Program-made: the position numbers and the translations under genes
In this document: positions 1 to 7,647 of the stretch, one piece after another
Numbering within the stretch: position 1 is the first letter of the stretch
Layout: each line of letters opens with the position of its first letter
The notes under the pieces: model-generated
The model's input: only the letters and a program-made list of their open reading frames with translations
The model's database searches: none
Told to the model about the DNA's origin: nothing
DNA from: Verrucomicrobiales bacterium
Lineage (GTDB): Bacteria; Verrucomicrobiota; Verrucomicrobiia; Limisphaerales; J093
Reading direction: 5' to 3'
DNA length: 64,000 nt
Assembly: GCA_015075445.1 (NCBI GenBank)
Contig: JABTUJ010000005.1
Location: 124,001 to 188,000 of the forward strand

Positions 1-2
1 TG

Positions 3-920
3 GCCTATGCTGCCGGTGCGGTGGCCGATGCCATGATCACCCAGCTCGACGCGGTGGGGCTCGCGGCCAACGCGAACGCGTTGCCCGACGCGTTCACACT
101 GGCGGCCGGGCTGGGGCGCCCCTTCTACCTGCGCATCGCGCTCTTGCTGGCGGTGGCGCTCTGGAGCTACGGGCTGCAGGTCCTCCTGGAGCGGCGTCGC
201 CGGACCAGCGAGGAACAGCGGGAACTGGCCTTGCGCACCGAACAACTGGCTGCCGCGGGGCGCCTGGCGGCGGAGATTGCGCACCAGCTCAAGAACCCGC
301 TGGCCATCATCAACACCGCCTCCTACACCCTTCAGAAGACCGTCAAGGAGGGCAAGACCATCACCCAGCAGATCCAGCTCATCCGCGAGGAGGTCGAACG
401 TTCCGACCGGCTCATCACCGAGCTGATGGGTTATGCCCAACTCGTCGAGGGCCGGGTCGAGAAGCTCGATTTGAAGGAAGAGCTTGAGCGCGCCATTGCC
501 CATGTGTTTCCCCCGGCCGTCGAGTACGAAGTGAAGATCCACCGGGACTACGCGGCCGGGCTGCCGGACCTCCTGGCCCAGCGCAACCACCTTCAGGATG
601 CCTTTGTCAACGTGCTCCAGAACGCCCGTGAGGCGCTCCAGGGCCGGGGTAACCTCTGGATCAGCACCCGGCAGGGCGAGAACTTCTCCGTGCTGGTGAT
701 CTTCGAGGACGATGGGCCGGGGGTGCCGCCGGATCTGCGCGAGCGGATCTTCGAGCCTTACTTCACGACCCGCGACAAGGGCACGGGTCTGGGCCTGGCG
801 ATTGTCAAACACAACCTCGAGCTTTATGGCGGCTGGGCGTGGGTGGAATCGGAGCTTGGACAAGGCGCGCGCTTCCTTTTACAGTTTCCGGCTCGCACGC
901 TCATGCGCCTGCGCAAATGA
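3..920 (+). CDS. Sensor histidine kinase, 5' end outside window
   Basis: Membrane-bound sensor kinase that would autophosphorylate on histidine and pass phosphate to the adjacent regulator. The frame is open to the left edge, so the N terminus is missing. A membrane helix (FYLRIALLLAVALWSYG) precedes a short linker, then the HisKA box with the phospho-acceptor in AEIAHQLKNPLAII, and a full HATPase domain: N box NVLQNAREAL, G1 DDGPGVP, F box EPYFTT, G2 GTGLGLAI. No sensor domain is visible in what remains. Its stop codon overlaps the regulator start by ATGA at 917-920, so the two are translationally coupled and very probably a cognate pair. Confidence 0.9.
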   Translation, partial: AYAAGAVADAMITQLDAVGLAANANALPDAFTLAAGLGRPFYLRIALLLAVALWSYGLQVLLERRRRTSEEQRELALRTEQLAAAGRLAAEIAHQLKNPLAIINTASYTLQKTVKEGKTITQQIQLIREEVERSDRLITELMGYAQLVEGRVEKLDLKEELERAIAHVFPPAVEYEVKIHRDYAAGLPDLLAQRNHLQDAFVNVLQNAREALQGRGNLWISTRQGENFSVLVIFEDDGPGVPPDLRERIFEPYFTTRDKGTGLGLAIVKHNLELYGGWAWVESELGQGARFLLQFPARTLMRLRK

Positions 921-2353
921 CCGACCCGCTGCCACCCTTGTTGTTCGTCGATGACGACAAGAATGCCCGCCGAGCTTTCGAGGGCATGATGGCGGCGGTC
1001 TGTCCCGAGCACGAGGTGCGCACCGTCGAGTCGGCCGAAGCGGCCCTCAAGCTGCTGGCCACCGAGGAGTTCTTCATGGTGATCACCGATGCCCGGCTCG
1101 GGGGCATGACCGGCTACGAGTTGCTGAAGCAGGTCAAGGCGCGCAAGCCCGAGTTGCCCATCCTCATGATCACGGCCTACGACACCTCCGCCCTGGCCGT
1201 GGAAGCGATGAAGTCGGGCGCCATCGATTACCTCCCCAAGCCCTACGATCCCGAGCGCCTGCGGCAGGCCATCGGCTGGTCCGCCCGCGATTACCGCAAG
1301 AACCGCGAGATTGCCGCGCTCCGCGCCCGCATCGGGGAGGCCGTCAGCCTGGACCAGATCATTGGCGAGTCTCCGGCGATGGACGCGCTCCGAAACCTCA
1401 TCAGGACCGTGGCTCCCACCAACGCGACCGTCCTGATTCTTGGCGAAAGCGGCACCGGCAAGGAGCTCGTGGCCGGCGCCATCCACGGACTCAGCCAGCG
1501 ACGCGACCGGAACTATGTCCGCATCAACTGCGCGGCCATTCCCGAAACGCTGCTCGAGAGCGAGCTCTTTGGTCACGAAAAGGGCTCTTTCACCGGGGCG
1601 CTTCGTCAGAAGGCCGGCCGCGTTGAGGAGGCAGACGGCGGCACCATCTTCCTGGACGAGATCGGCGACATGAGCCGGCCGCTGCAGGCCAAGCTCCTCC
1701 GCTTCCTGGAAGACGGCAGCTTTACCCGGGTGGGCGGGAATCAGGAGCTGCGCGTCAATGTCCGCCTCATCGCCGCCACCAACCGCGACATCATCCAGGC
1801 CATCCGCCAGAACCACTTCCGCGAGGACCTGTTCCACCGCCTCAACGTGGTCCAGTTCCGCCCCCCGCCGCTTCGCGACCGGGGCGATGACATTCTCCTC
1901 CTGGCCCGGCATTTCCTGCGCCACTTCAGCGCCGCCACCAACAAGGACTTGCAGACGATCACGCCCGCGGCCGCCGAGAAGCTGATGGCGCACCACTGGC
2001 CCGGCAACGTCCGGGAGCTGCGCAACGTCATCGAGCGCGCCGTCATCCTGGCGGAAGGCACCGCCCTCGAGCCGCAGCACCTCCCGGACTTCACGGTCGA
2101 GAACCGCCTGCGTCCTCCCGCGGTCGACGAACCGCTCGCGCGCACCGGCGGCTCACTCGAGGAACAGTTGGCCACGTACGAGCGCCAGCTCCTGCTGGCC
2201 CATCTGGAACGGAACCGCCGCGACCTGACGCGCACCGCCGAGGACCTGCACATCAGCGTCCAGACCCTGCGCTACAAGCTCCAAACCCTCAGCATCCCTG
2301 CTGGCCTGCCGGCCGAGCCCGAAGCGCCGGCGCACGGGGACCGCGATCCATGA
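917..2353 (+). CDS. NtrC-type sigma-54-dependent response regulator
   Basis: About 478 residues with three domains in order: receiver (phospho-Asp in MVITDARLGG), sigma-54 AAA+ domain and a C-terminal Fis-type helix-turn-helix (DLTRTAEDLHISVQTLRYKL). The ATPase has Walker A GESGTGKE, Walker B FLDEIGD and the HWPGNVRELRN signature. The sigma-54 contact loop reads GSFTGA rather than the usual GAFTGA. The ATG at 917 was chosen because it overlaps the kinase stop and starts just before the receiver. Together with the kinase it probably activates sigma-54 promoters; its position at the head of a run of overlapping genes suggests control of, or co-expression with, the hopanoid-type genes downstream. 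Confidence 0.93.
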   Translation: MTDPLPPLLFVDDDKNARRAFEGMMAAVCPEHEVRTVESAEAALKLLATEEFFMVITDARLGGMTGYELLKQVKARKPELPILMITAYDTSALAVEAMKSGAIDYLPKPYDPERLRQAIGWSARDYRKNREIAALRARIGEAVSLDQIIGESPAMDALRNLIRTVAPTNATVLILGESGTGKELVAGAIHGLSQRRDRNYVRINCAAIPETLLESELFGHEKGSFTGALRQKAGRVEEADGGTIFLDEIGDMSRPLQAKLLRFLEDGSFTRVGGNQELRVNVRLIAATNRDIIQAIRQNHFREDLFHRLNVVQFRPPPLRDRGDDILLLARHFLRHFSAATNKDLQTITPAAAEKLMAHHWPGNVRELRNVIERAVILAEGTALEPQHLPDFTVENRLRPPAVDEPLARTGGSLEEQLATYERQLLLAHLERNRRDLTRTAEDLHISVQTLRYKLQTLSIPAGLPAEPEAPAHGDRDP

Positions 2354-2733
2354 ATCTCCTCCTGACCCTGGCCCTGGTCGCCACCCGGCCGAAGACGGAG
2401 CTGCCCCGGACCGCCCCGGGTGCCGGAGAGGATACGATGCCCATCCTCATCGCCATCGGTGTCGTCGGCCTTCTCCTCATCCTCGGCGTCGTGTGGTGGG
2501 CCCGCCGCCGCCACTCGCGTCGTCAACACCGCCGTCGCTCGGTTTCCAGCCGGCCTTCGGTCCCGCCCGTGCGCGCCGAGAGCCGCGCCGAGGGTGACGT
2601 CGAGGCAACGTCGGCCCACCGTCACCGCCGCCGCCGCCGCCGCCGGGATCATCGCCCGCGCAACCCAACGTTGGCCGAAACCGGCGGCCTGCCACCTCCC
2701 CGTCCGGAAGGCCAGACGCCCACCGGGCTTTGA
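2350..2733 (+). CDS. Small single-pass membrane protein, unknown function
   Basis: A 127-residue protein that I do not recognise. One clear membrane helix (PILIAIGVVGLLLILGVVWW, about residues 31-50) is followed by a very Arg/His-rich basic tail. It overlaps the regulator stop by ATGA and its own stop overlaps the next start by TTGA, so it is locked into the operon between the two-component system and the HpnD-like synthase. The basic tail would sit in the cytoplasm by the positive-inside rule. The gene could be a scaffold or a lineage-specific small protein; it may also be translated mainly to keep coupling intact. Confidence 0.6.
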   Translation: MNLLLTLALVATRPKTELPRTAPGAGEDTMPILIAIGVVGLLLILGVVWWARRRHSRRQHRRRSVSSRPSVPPVRAESRAEGDVEATSAHRHRRRRRRRDHRPRNPTLAETGGLPPPRPEGQTPTGL

Positions 2734-3605
2734 GCGCCTCCATCTCCCACGCCATCACCCGCAAGAGCGCGTCCAACCTCGCGTTCGCCTTCGGGTTGCT
2801 GCCCCCCGCCAAGCGCCGCGCGATGTCCGCTCTCTACGCCTTCTGCCGGGAGGTGGACGACGTGGCCGATGAGGAGTCGCGACCCACCGATCTTCGCCGG
2901 CAGCAACTGGCCGGGTGGCGCCGCGATGTCCGCGCCGCCTGCGACGGCCAGTCACCTTCCTTCCCCGTCAACCGCGAACTTCAGCCCGCCATCCAGCGCT
3001 ACCGGCTTCCCTTCGCCCTCTTCGACGAGATCATCCAGGGCTGCGAGATGGACCTCGACACCCGCGGCTACGCCGACTGGCCCGACCTCGAGCGCTACTG
3101 CCACCACGTCGCTTCCGCTGTCGGCCTCCTGTCCATCGAGATCTTCGGGTACCGCCATCCCGGCTGCCGCGATTACGCCGTCGCCCTCGGCCAGGCCTTC
3201 CAACTGACCAACATCCTCCGCGACGTCCACGAGGACGCCGCGCGCGGCCGCATCTATCTGCCTCAATCCGAACTGGAGCGCTGCCACGTGACGCCCGACG
3301 AGATCCTCTCCGGCCGTTACAGCTCCCGTTTCCGCGCCCTGGCCGAGGCCGGCGCCAACCGGGCCCGGGCCTTCTATCAGCGCGCCGCCGCCGCGCTGCC
3401 GGCGGAGGACCGGCGCGCCATGATCGCGGCCGAGTTGATGGGCGCCGTGTACTGGCAGCTTCTCCTACGGCTCGAGGCGCGGGCCTTCGATGTCTTCGGT
3501 GCACCGCGCGTGCGCCTGCCCCTGGCCGCCAAACTGCGCCTGGTGGCCCGTACCTGGTGGCGCCTGCGCATCGGTCCATTTGCGCCCAACTATGGCTCCG
3601 CCTGA
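2730..3605 (+). CDS. hpnD: HpnD-like squalene/phytoene synthase family protein
   Basis: A 291-residue trans-isoprenyl diphosphate synthase of the squalene/phytoene synthase family. The two Asp-rich motifs that bind Mg-diphosphate are present: REVDDVADEES near residues 40-50 and TNILRDVHEDAARGR near 155-170. In bacteria HpnD condenses two farnesyl diphosphates to presqualene diphosphate for hopanoid or squalene synthesis. Assignment to HpnD rather than HpnC or CrtB rests on the following hpnK-like gene and is not certain. The start is TTG, overlapping the previous stop as TTGA; its stop overlaps the next gene by 14 bases, which indicates translational coupling. Confidence 0.82.
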   Translation: MSASISHAITRKSASNLAFAFGLLPPAKRRAMSALYAFCREVDDVADEESRPTDLRRQQLAGWRRDVRAACDGQSPSFPVNRELQPAIQRYRLPFALFDEIIQGCEMDLDTRGYADWPDLERYCHHVASAVGLLSIEIFGYRHPGCRDYAVALGQAFQLTNILRDVHEDAARGRIYLPQSELERCHVTPDEILSGRYSSRFRALAEAGANRARAFYQRAAAALPAEDRRAMIAAELMGAVYWQLLLRLEARAFDVFGAPRVRLPLAAKLRLVARTWWRLRIGPFAPNYGSA

Positions 3606-4566
3606 CCGGCCGCGGCGCCTGATCGTCAACGCCGACGACTTCGGCCGCTCCAGCGACATCAACGCGGCGGTTCTCGAGGCACACCACACCGGCATCCTCA
3701 CGTCGGCCAGCCTGATGGTGAACGAGCCTGCCGCCGCCGAGGCCATTGCCCTGGCCCGCGCCCATCCCTCCCTGGGTGTCGGTCTGCATCTGGTGCTCGT
3801 GGCCGGTCGCGCCGCCCTGCCACCCGACCAGATCCCGGATCTGGTGGATGTTCACGGTGTCTTTCCCGATGACGCCGTCCGGGTGGGCCTTCGCCTGTTC
3901 TTCCTACGCCGAGTCAGGGACCAGCTCGAACGCGAGATCGCTGCCCAGTTCGAGGCCTTCGCCGCGACCGGCCTGACGCTGGATCATGTCAACGGTCACC
4001 TGAACCTGCACCTGCACCCGACGGTGTTCTCCAGGCTGCAGGCTGGGGCACCGCGTCCGGAACCCACGCCCCTGCGCTGGACCCGCGACCCGTTCTGGCT
4101 CAACACCCGGCTCGCACACGGCCGGTGGGGCTACCGGATCAGCCACGCCGTCATCTTCCGGGCCCTGACGGCGTGGGCCCGCCCGCGCCTGCGCCGTGCC
4201 GGGGTCCGGCACACGGCACGGGTGTTCGGCCTGCTCCAGAACGGTCAGGTGGACGAGCTGTTTCTCGCCGGGCTGATCGAACGGTTGCCCCCGGGCGATT
4301 CCGAGGTGTACGCGCATCCGTCGTTGAGCAGGTTCCGCCACGAGTTCGAGGCGCTGGTGAGCCCGCGGATCAAGGCCGCCGTGGTCCGCCACGGCATCCA
4401 GCCTAATCCGGTATCAGGGATCTGTAGGCGGTTCGCGTCAGGACGCAGCCACGGCCGTCCGTGGCGGGCAGCGGGCCGTGGGACGGTCGACCTTCGATCA
4501 GCGGGGGCTGGCTTCCCACCGACGCCTCTGCCAGCATCCCCGTCGCCATGCTCAAGCTCGTCCTGA
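3592..4566 (+). CDS. hpnK: HpnK/ChbG-type (YdjC) carbohydrate deacetylase, 3' end frameshifted
   Basis: YdjC-fold metal-dependent deacetylase. Metal ligands are visible in IVNADDFGRS (residues 11-20), GVGLHLVL and DHVNGHLNLHLHP. In hopanoid clusters HpnK removes an N-acetyl group from the glycosylated hopanoid side chain. As read, the frame continues to 4566 with a non-homologous tail. Removing one base near 4402 and one near 4418 gives the ending HGIQLIRYQDL and a TAG stop at 4425-4427, and a product of about 277 residues, normal for the family. The two extra bases are therefore likely sequence errors. The ATG at 3592 lies inside the end of hpnD. Confidence 0.85.
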   Translation: MAPPDRPRRLIVNADDFGRSSDINAAVLEAHHTGILTSASLMVNEPAAAEAIALARAHPSLGVGLHLVLVAGRAALPPDQIPDLVDVHGVFPDDAVRVGLRLFFLRRVRDQLEREIAAQFEAFAATGLTLDHVNGHLNLHLHPTVFSRLQAGAPRPEPTPLRWTRDPFWLNTRLAHGRWGYRISHAVIFRALTAWARPRLRRAGVRHTARVFGLLQNGQVDELFLAGLIERLPPGDSEVYAHPSLSRFRHEFEALVSPRIKAAVVRHGIQPNPVSGICRRFASGRSHGRPWRAAGRGTVDLRSAGAGFPPTPLPASPSPCSSSS

Positions 4567-4979
4567 TCCTGCTCGTTGGTCTGGTCCTCGAAGCCATGGG
4601 TGTCGTGCTGCTCGCCCACGGCCTGCACGAGATCGGGGAGGCCCGACGCCTGTCCGTCAGCGAAGTGACCCGGCTTGTGGGACGCGGGCTGACCAACCGG
4701 CATATCCTCCTGGGGGTCGCCTTCGAGGCGGTGTTCTTCGGCATCCTCCTCTATCTGCTGTCGCAGAAGGATGTCAGCCTCATCTGGCCGCTGACGTCCC
4801 TCGGGTTCGTCATCACCGCTTTCGCGGCCAAGTTCATCCGCCACGAGGAAGTGACGGCCCTGCGCTGGGGCGGGGTGGCGCTCATCGTCCTGGGCGCCAG
4901 TCTGGTGGCCTGGAGCGAGCATGCCAAGCCGGCCCGGACGACGCCGAGCGCTTCGCTTAGCCCGGCCGATCGTTCATAG
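4548..4979 (+). CDS. Four-helix EamA/SMR-like membrane protein
   Basis: A 143-residue membrane protein with four predicted helices (LVLILLVGLVLEAMGVVLL, then segments near residues 55-75, 80-98 and 107-125), the size and layout of a half EamA or small-multidrug-resistance transporter. The ATG at 4548 starts directly at the first helix; upstream in-frame starts would add an unrelated Pro/Ser-rich leader. It follows the HpnK-like gene, so it might move a lipid or sugar intermediate across the membrane, but that is inference from position only. Its end overlaps the convergent phosphorylase by about 23 bases. Confidence 0.75.
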   Translation: MLKLVLILLVGLVLEAMGVVLLAHGLHEIGEARRLSVSEVTRLVGRGLTNRHILLGVAFEAVFFGILLYLLSQKDVSLIWPLTSLGFVITAFAAKFIRHEEVTALRWGGVALIVLGASLVAWSEHAKPARTTPSASLSPADRS

Positions 4980-5610
4980 CCCGTCCGAGAACGGTGGCCA
5001 GATTCGCCGCCGCCGCCCGCGCCTGCCTTCGGAGCGCGAGCAGCGACCCGGCCAGCCGGGGGGAGCGCGCCACCACGGCGAGCAGCCGGATCAGGTCCGG
5101 CTTGCCGTCCTTTTTCTGGAACCGGTTGAAGTCGAGGGGCAGGTCGTCGGTGGCGGTATCCGAGATCGCGCGGACCGTGGCGCAAGGGACGCCCCGTTCG
5201 AGGCAGGCCTTCTGGATCGCGCCGGACTCCATCTCGACGGCGTCCGCCCCGGTCAATTCGTGGAGCCGCCGCTTTTCCGCCGCGGTGATCACCATCCGGT
5301 CGGCGCAATGGAATCTCGCCGGGGACGCGCCCGCCGCCTGCAGCGCGGACTCGATCGGGCAACCGGTGGAGACCGCATACAGCACCGCGCCGTGGGCCCA
5401 GGCGGGCGCCAGTCCCCCCGCCAGGCCGGCGGTGATGACCAGGTCCGCTGGCGCGGTCTGCCAGGCGGCGTGAAGCCCCGCGACGGCGTGGGCTTGCCCC
5501 ATGCCGGTGACGTGGATCCGGACATGGGCGAGGTTGCCGAGGCGCCGTCGCAGCGGCCGGGCTTCCTCGGCCAGGGCGCAGCAAACCAGGACCCGATCGG
5601 TTGTCGGCAT
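4957..5610 (-). CDS. HpnG-like nucleoside phosphorylase family protein
   Basis: A 217-residue member of the PNP/UDP phosphorylase superfamily. Family landmarks are VLVCCALAEEARPLRRRLG at the N terminus, the Gly-rich TAGLAGGL, the ribose-binding DAVEMESGA and the RAISDTATDD segment. The hopanoid-associated member HpnG releases adenine from adenosylhopane to give ribosylhopane. Its location facing the hpnD-hpnK-type genes supports this role over MTA/SAH nucleosidase. It is transcribed opposite to that operon, 4 bases downstream of the methyltransferase gene (5615-6697), with which it probably forms a short operon. Confidence 0.75.
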   Translation of the reverse strand: MPTTDRVLVCCALAEEARPLRRRLGNLAHVRIHVTGMGQAHAVAGLHAAWQTAPADLVITAGLAGGLAPAWAHGAVLYAVSTGCPIESALQAAGASPARFHCADRMVITAAEKRRLHELTGADAVEMESGAIQKACLERGVPCATVRAISDTATDDLPLDFNRFQKKDGKPDLIRLLAVVARSPRLAGSLLALRRQARAAAANLATVLGRAMNDRPG

Positions 5611-5614
5611 GGGG

Positions 5615-6697
5615 TCAACCGTTACGCCTCCGTTGCACCAGGACCAGGTGAGAGGTCCCCAGGTGGCCGGGGTGTAGCAAGGTCAAACACTGCCGTCGTC
5701 GCGCCGGTGTCCAGGGCGGGAAGGGGGCAGCGCGCTGCTCAAGGTCCGCGAGGATGCCGGCGAGGAACGTCTCCTGCCGGCAGAGCTCCTCCGTTTCAAG
5801 TTCCGCCGCTTCGCCGGCGGCGCGAATCACGCCGAAGTCCACGTGCGCGGTCAGGTCCTGCTCACCGGGGTCCGCGAGCACGTCCGGGGTGAGTTGGTGC
5901 TGGCGGTAGGCGCGGAGGGTTCCGGTGGGTCGTTCCGGCCGGGGGCGTGTTCCGGGAGCGTCCCCGTAGTCCAGCGTGATGAGCCAGCCCGCCTCCAGGT
6001 GGCGGGCGGCTTCTTGCCACCAGTCCCGGGCGGCCACGCCCACCTCAAGCGTGTAGCCACGCGGCAGCGCGGTGCGCAATTCCAGCGGCAGTTCCGGCGC
6101 CAGCGCCACCCTTTCTCCGGGCAGCGTCGTCCAGTCGAAGTGGTCCCGCTCCCACGTCACCCCGAGCTCGCGCCAGCCGCCGGGGCATCCTTCCCACTGC
6201 AGGCGGTGCACAGGGAGGGCATCCAGCAGTTCGTTGCTGAAAACAACGCCGCGAATCTGCGGTAGCTCGCGCATTTCCACCGCCCAGCGGACTTGGTTGC
6301 CGAAGGCCGCCAGGTTCTCCCGCTGCCACGCGTAGCGTCGCTCCGAAGGCTCGAGCAGCCAGTACTCGAGGCGGTACGCCAGGGCGGGTTCGCAGGCACG
6401 GAAGTACGTGAGCAGATCCGTCGCCAGCCGACCATCGTGAGCCCCTGCTTCCACCAGGTGCAGGGGCCCGTCCCCCAGTTCCGCGAGCCAGCGTGCGAGG
6501 CGGAATCCGAGCAGTTCGCCGAAGACCGGTCCCACGCTCACGCTGGTGTAGTAATCCCCCTCGCGGCCCAGCCGCGGCTGGGCCCGTTCGTAGTAGCCCA
6601 GCTCGGGATGGTACAGCGCGAGGGCCATGAACCGGTCAAACCCGATGGGCCCGTTGGCCTCGATCTCGTCGCGGAGGACTTGCGCCAGGGGATTCAC
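5615..6697 (-). CDS. SAM-dependent methyltransferase, MidA/NDUFAF7 family
   Basis: A 360-residue protein of the MidA/NDUFAF7 (DUF185) family. Characteristic features are the N-terminal GPIGFDRFMALALYHPELGY, the GDYYTSVSVGPVFGELLG segment, the SAM-binding LVEAGAHDGRLATDLL and VVFSNELLDALPVHRL. Known relatives methylate an arginine in respiratory complex I subunits in mitochondria; the bacterial substrate is not established. It precedes the phosphorylase gene on the same strand by 4 bases. The full length and intact SAM motif suggest an active enzyme. Confidence 0.85.
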   Translation of the reverse strand: MNPLAQVLRDEIEANGPIGFDRFMALALYHPELGYYERAQPRLGREGDYYTSVSVGPVFGELLGFRLARWLAELGDGPLHLVEAGAHDGRLATDLLTYFRACEPALAYRLEYWLLEPSERRYAWQRENLAAFGNQVRWAVEMRELPQIRGVVFSNELLDALPVHRLQWEGCPGGWRELGVTWERDHFDWTTLPGERVALAPELPLELRTALPRGYTLEVGVAARDWWQEAARHLEAGWLITLDYGDAPGTRPRPERPTGTLRAYRQHQLTPDVLADPGEQDLTAHVDFGVIRAAGEAAELETEELCRQETFLAGILADLEQRAAPFPPWTPARRRQCLTLLHPGHLGTSHLVLVQRRRNG

Positions 6698-6712
6698 GGC
6701 GATCCCGGGTGC

Positions 6713-7132
6713 TCAGATGTAGTACATCTTTTCGCGGTCACCGGACTGATCGAGCACGGATTGGAAGTCCAAGCTGTCGGCCGCCTGCTCCGCGGCGGCT
6801 TTGAGCCGTGCCCACGCCTCGCGCAACTCGAGCGGACACTGGGGGTCGCCCAGCGCCGGAGGATCCAACACCTCGCCGTGCATCGCGCGCATCACGTCGC
6901 CCAACGTGATCTCGCCCGGGGGGCGCGCGAGCAGATACCCTCCGTCCTTGCCCCGGACACTCCGCACCAGTTGTTTCGTCTTCAGTTCGAGCAGAATCTG
7001 CACCAGGTAGTTTCCCGGGATGCCCTGCTCGAGCGCCAGCTCCTCGACCTTCCGCGCCGAACCGGTCACGAACGCTCGCGCCAGTCCCAGCACCGCCCGC
7101 GCGGCATAATCGCTCTTCACGGAAAGCTTCAC
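6713..7132 (-). CDS. Rrf2 family transcriptional regulator
   Basis: A 139-residue Rrf2-type winged-helix repressor. The start MKLSVKSDYAARAVLGLA and the wing segment SVRGKDGGYLLARPPGEITL are typical. Only one cysteine (PQCPLELREAW) is visible, so the three-cysteine Fe-S site of IscR is absent; it resembles the CymR/YwnA-like members that do not carry a cluster. It lies just upstream of the methyltransferase-phosphorylase pair on the same strand (16 bases), so it may be co-transcribed with them, or regulate itself and the divergent lipoprotein gene. Confidence 0.88.
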   Translation of the reverse strand: MKLSVKSDYAARAVLGLARAFVTGSARKVEELALEQGIPGNYLVQILLELKTKQLVRSVRGKDGGYLLARPPGEITLGDVMRAMHGEVLDPPALGDPQCPLELREAWARLKAAAEQAADSLDFQSVLDQSGDREKMYYI

Positions 7133-7224
7133 GGCCCGGACCCTAGTGCGGCCGCGGGACCTGCGACAGTCGAAACTCTCGTGGCCGGTTGACTCGGGAA
7201 CGCCCCCGCCACCACACTGGGCCC

Positions 7225-7638
7225 GTGCGGATGGGCCCGGTCATTTTAGGTGTGTTCGCCCTTGGGACGGCCTGTTCGCCTTTGAAGGAATCCCCCGCCT
7301 CGGCCCACCCGGCCGCGGTCGCGCCCGACGGCGTCGCGCCCGCAAAACCCGCCGCTCCCCGCCCCGCGGGACCGCCGGCGCCCGAACCGCGCTACCCGGT
7401 GCTCACCCCGATTACGCCCGTGCAGGGACGGGTGGTTTTCCTCAACGCGAAGCTCCGGTTCGTCATCGTGGATTTCACCTTCCACCAACTGCCGCAGGCC
7501 GGCCAGCGGCTCGGCCTCTACCGGGGCACTGCGCGCGTCGGGGAAGTCCGGGTGAGCGGTCCCTTCCGCGGCCAGACCACGGTGGCCGATGTGATGAGCG
7601 GCGAGGCGCGCGTGGGCGACCAGGTGCGTGAGGACTGA
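7225..7638 (+). CDS. Small lipoprotein, unknown function
   Basis: A protein of about 137 residues with a short hydrophobic leader (MGPVILGVFALGTACSP) ending in a Cys that could be lipidated. The lipobox is weak, with Gly at -3. An Ala/Pro-rich linker follows, then a compact beta-rich domain (RVVFLNAKLRFVIVDFTFHQ to RVGDQVRED) of the type seen in many Verrucomicrobiota hypothetical lipoproteins. GTG at 7225, ATG at 7231 and TTG at 7189 are all in frame; 7225 or 7231 best fits the signal peptide. The gene is divergent from the Rrf2 gene. I do not recognise a specific function. Confidence 0.6.
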   Translation: MRMGPVILGVFALGTACSPLKESPASAHPAAVAPDGVAPAKPAAPRPAGPPAPEPRYPVLTPITPVQGRVVFLNAKLRFVIVDFTFHQLPQAGQRLGLYRGTARVGEVRVSGPFRGQTTVADVMSGEARVGDQVRED

Positions 7639-7647
7639 TCCCGCCGA

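Noticed and set aside
824..2080. 418-codon minus-strand frame over the regulator gene
   Set aside because: Antisense shadow of an NtrC-type gene with all motifs intact on the + strand.
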